Shown here piece after piece: positions 60,863-64,000 of a stretch of DNA of 64,000 bases. A model generated the notes under the pieces. It had not been told where the DNA came from. It did no database searches and saw only the letters and a list, made by a program, of their open reading frames with translations. Both the position numbers and the translations under genes were made by a program. Source of the DNA: Rhizophagus irregularis (lineage: Eukaryota; Glomeromycota; Glomeromycetes; Glomerales; Glomeraceae); NCBI RefSeq assembly GCF_026210795.1, contig NC_089438.1:3121501-3185500 (forward strand), in the 5' to 3' direction. Positions within the stretch are counted from its first letter, which is position 1, and every line of letters starts with the position of its first letter.

Positions 60863-63059
60863 AAATCGTTGCGTTCATCTTAAGCATTTTCTCGTTTCTT
60901 AATCTAATGAAAATTTTAATATATTTTTTAATTTTAAAGCTCTCGTTGTTATGACCACCATGGCACCATTGGATATAACACAGTATATAAAATTTAGGCT
61001 TAGTCGAGTTCATACTTCATAGTTTAAAATTTTTAATAATATTTTATACACCATACTATATTTTAATTCTAATAAACGTTATAACGAACGTTGTATTTCT
61101 TTTATTTAACTGCAAAAGAAAAATTGCAACAAAGAAAGTAATGAGAACGGTTTCATTTTAAATAGATTTGTTGGTTCGTTTGTTTTATTTTAAATTGTAA
61201 TTGTAATTGATCAAATCGTTGCAACCGCAATACCGCATCTAATTTTATATTGTTGCGAATCTTTTTTTTTTTTAGGCTGACGAAAAATATGATGGAGAGA
61301 ATATGCAGATAGCTCAAATTAAAAGTATATTTATATGCCGGTTAGACTTTACATAAAGATTGCACGTTAAACAGATATTACTCTAATGCGTGACTCCCGC
61401 GGATATTACTATATTCTATTATAAAAAAAAATTTTTAATATTCATTTTTACAAAGTAGAGTGAATTTTAAGATCAGTATATATAACATAAATCTTTAAGA
61501 TCCTCAAATAAACAATCAATTAGTTGTTAAAGTCATTAAAATTTCAAGAATCTATTTATTGTCATTTCCTATAGTTCGTACTTTATAAAACGTTTATGTC
61601 TAAAGATTCATATAAATTAACCATAAGGATCAAATGAAAGAGTTACCCATCTTGCAAATTATTTCTGTCTTGGGTCATTCGAGACTTTAATTTTTATTAA
61701 TACTTTATATACAGTAATGATTTTAACGAATTCAAATTCCTCCTGACAAAAACATAAAACTATTGATTCTTTGTGTTCTTAATAAGCCAAATTAATAATT
61801 TTCGAAACCAATTTTGAATTTCAGATCATTGAGGCCATTAAAAGAAGAATATACGAATGTTGTCTTCAAATCTTCAATAACTGATTCAAGATTTTTAGGA
61901 AATACATTGCAATTGCTATATTCAAAGATACTGTATATTTAAGAGCGACTAATATGGATTATAAGTCATTCTCAATAATTCGCACCCACAAAAAGAATTT
62001 CTAAGCATAAAAAAACAATGGTTAAAAGTACAAATCGCAAGTGATACAAATAATTTATCGAATTGTTTTTTAAATTGAATTAAATTATATAGTTATAATT
62101 GATTATTATACAATATAGTCGGAGAAAAAGTTCGGTAGATCAATTCGAAAATTCGAACCGATTTTCCATTATATAATGCTTAAATTGTATATTTTGAATT
62201 CAGCCAAATTCATACGGATTTTGCCATATAAGGGAAATTTTTAATTTAAAATATGATACAACAAGTGAATCGCATTATGCGATGCTTTATTGTGCATTAC
62301 CCGGTTCGGAATACTGTATTTATTTATTCATTTAACAATGACTCGTTATTATATGTGTTTGTGTGACAAAAAACATAAACAGCAATTGGAGTGAGGATAA
62401 AAGTATGTTAATAAGAAAATTTAACATTTAAATATTTTCCTAAAGAGTATTTTAGCTCGTAAATGAGGAATCGGCAAAATTAATTTACTGTAAAATTCGG
62501 GAATATTGTAAATATTAAATATGGTTATTTGCCTATGTTATCTTTTTTTTTTTTTACTGTTACGCCCACTTTCATTATATTCCTTTTTCGACATCATTCT
62601 TTTATCCTTTTTTTGATTTTCATTTCCATTATATTATTCCCTAGTTTGGTATCACTATGCATAATAGCAACTTTATTTCTTAGATTAGATATAACGAATA
62701 AAATTTATACGCTTATTATAATATCGCTATATATGTTCGAACAATAAATAAACAGATAATAGATAATAGGTATAATATTTATTTTTTTGTCCTTTTGGCT
62801 GGAATTTGTTTTTGGTAGTGTACTAAAAAAAACGCCTCGCTTACCATTAATAAAGTACAATAAATACAAAAATTTCAAATTGTTATCCATTCGTTCTTAG
62901 GTAAAATTGACATCATAATGAATCAATGAAAATAAACTGTAACATGTGATGTTATATTTAAAGTATTCCGTATTCATAAGTGATTCGGGTGTTGATCACG
63001 TAAAAAAAGTTAACTAAATCAGACATTTCTATATAATTATTTTTTTTTTCGTGTCTTAT
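60863..63059. other. Intergenic, no supported gene
   Basis: AT-rich, no recognisable gene; short frames at 62529-62747 and 62705-62890 lack features. Nothing structured apart from homopolymers. Confidence 0.45.
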
Positions 63060-63916
63060 TACCGTATTTGCAGTATATAAGTAGTGTTTCGATCCGTATT
63101 CGGGTCCAACCGGTTGAACCCGGATAATTTTATTTTTCGGATATCCGGATAATCGCGGTTTTTACCCGGATAAATATCCGGTTAAAAAATATCCGGTTTT
63201 GACCCGGAATCCGGATAATGAAAATAAAAAAAAGTTTTTCTTAAATGTTTAAATTAGTTTTCTTTCTAAATTTTTATTCAGTGAAGGATTGAAATCAATT
63301 CCCAAAATAAGAATTGATTTTTAGAGTCAATCAATCGTGATTATTATTCATTTCTTAAGTTTCAATTCTAAAATTCGGTTTATTATTTTGACTTATTGAT
63401 ATTAAGCCATTTTGTGCACTAAAAGCATGCAACAATCTTGATGATCACGGACAAAAAAAAAGTTCACATTTTCTAAAAAATTTCGGAAAATCAAACCTAC
63501 AGCATAATTTGGGCAAAATTCATAGTGCCGGCCGAAATTAGAGTTTCTAACCTTAATTTAAGATCTACGATTTAATTAAATAAACGCCACCAATTTAATC
63601 AAATTTGTTACTATGGAACTTAATTAAACTTATACCATGAATTTTATTTAATATATGCCATGAATTTCCCAATCTATAAAAAAAATTAATATTAATTCTA
63701 TCCGGATTTCGGTTTCTATCCGGATATATCCGGATTTTTATCCGAGGCGGATAATCCGGATAAAAACCGGATAATTTTTTTAATTTATCCGGGTAACGGT
63801 TTCTACCCGGATCGAAACACTATATATAAGCCCCCCTTTTTTGCACTTAATGCCGGCCAAGTCCATCATAATTCTGGCCAGAGGTGCGGAGTGCTTACTA
63901 ACCGCAAAACATGGTA
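63060..63916. mobile_element. MITE of the 4890-5029 family, split by a later insertion
   Basis: The left piece taccgtatttgcagtatata (from 63060) and the right piece 63823-63916 (atgccggccaag, ataattctggccag, gtgcttactaaccgc, to atggta) together correspond to the reverse complement of 4890-5029. The ends are diverged, so this copy is older. It is interrupted by the hAT-like element 63082-63822. Confidence 0.75.
63082..63822. mobile_element. Non-autonomous hAT-like transposon, 741 bp
   Basis: Perfect 15-bp terminal inverted repeats, tagtgtttcgatccg and its complement, are bounded by a perfect 8-bp target duplication, tatataag (63074-63081, 63823-63830), as made by hAT transposases. Both subterminal regions are crowded with atccgg/ccggat words (63110-63230 and 63700-63810), plausible transposase-binding repeats. 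No transposase encoded. Confidence 0.9.
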
Positions 63917-64000
63917 TATTCCAAATTCTTGAAACTATAAAAGGATTATTATATCGTTAATGTAATTTATATTATAATTTATTTTATTAATAGTTATGAA

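Overview
The window is about 64 kb of very AT-rich eukaryotic DNA with short GT-AG introns, long A/T homopolymers and expanded lineage-specific families. The gene content strongly suggests an arbuscular mycorrhizal fungus (Glomeromycotina, Rhizophagus-like): kinases with a CxxC...CxxC / NWTSGN leader and a THPQA(V/I)YTSR tail, an MLKL-like pseudokinase, F-box/LRR-like single-exon genes, a Sel1-repeat protein, a kelch-transmembrane protein and a BTB-BACK remnant. No bacterial or organellar gene, tRNA, rRNA or CRISPR array was seen.

Layout. 1-20 kb is a kinase cluster: two close paralogues in the same direction (1074-2778 and 11329-12947, both minus) flank an MLKL-like locus (6453-9616, minus) that is interrupted by an in-frame stop. 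A broken kinase (15971-17789, plus) and a decayed kinase relic (18626-19905, minus) follow. 20-26 kb is a gene desert with eroded coding fragments. 26-31 kb has an F-box-like gene and another kinase (28362-30562, plus) with a one-base frameshift in an A-run. 31.8-38.2 kb has a kelch-transmembrane gene, two inverted-repeat elements and an F-box-like gene. 39.9-42.1 kb has a minisatellite just upstream of a Sel1-repeat gene. 42.6-45 kb holds BTB-BACK and glycogen-branching-enzyme pseudogene fragments. 45.5-47.1 kb is a uridine-phosphorylase-like gene. 50.7-51.8 kb is a third F-box-like gene. 53.2-58.8 kb is a complete 14-exon gene for a 1500-residue GHKL/Hsp90-fold ATPase-like protein ending in a HELAH motif. 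The rest is intergenic and rich in inverted-repeat elements.

Mobile DNA. Several non-autonomous DNA transposons can be delimited to the base by target-site duplications: 4503-5933 (9 bp), 13386-14729 (at least 10 bp), 13433-13650 (10 bp, inserted in a terminal repeat of the previous one) and 63082-63822 (8 bp, hAT-like, inserted into an older MITE). A MITE at 4890-5029 sits inside the 4503-5933 element and belongs to the same family as the one split at the window end.

How the genes relate. There is no operon logic. The theme is birth and death of signalling and protein-turnover families. Of six kinase-type loci only two look intact; the others carry a nonsense codon, a nonsense codon plus a frameshift, a single-base frameshift, and a large internal deletion. 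Exon structures were read by eye from splice signals and frame continuity and have not been tested against transcripts.
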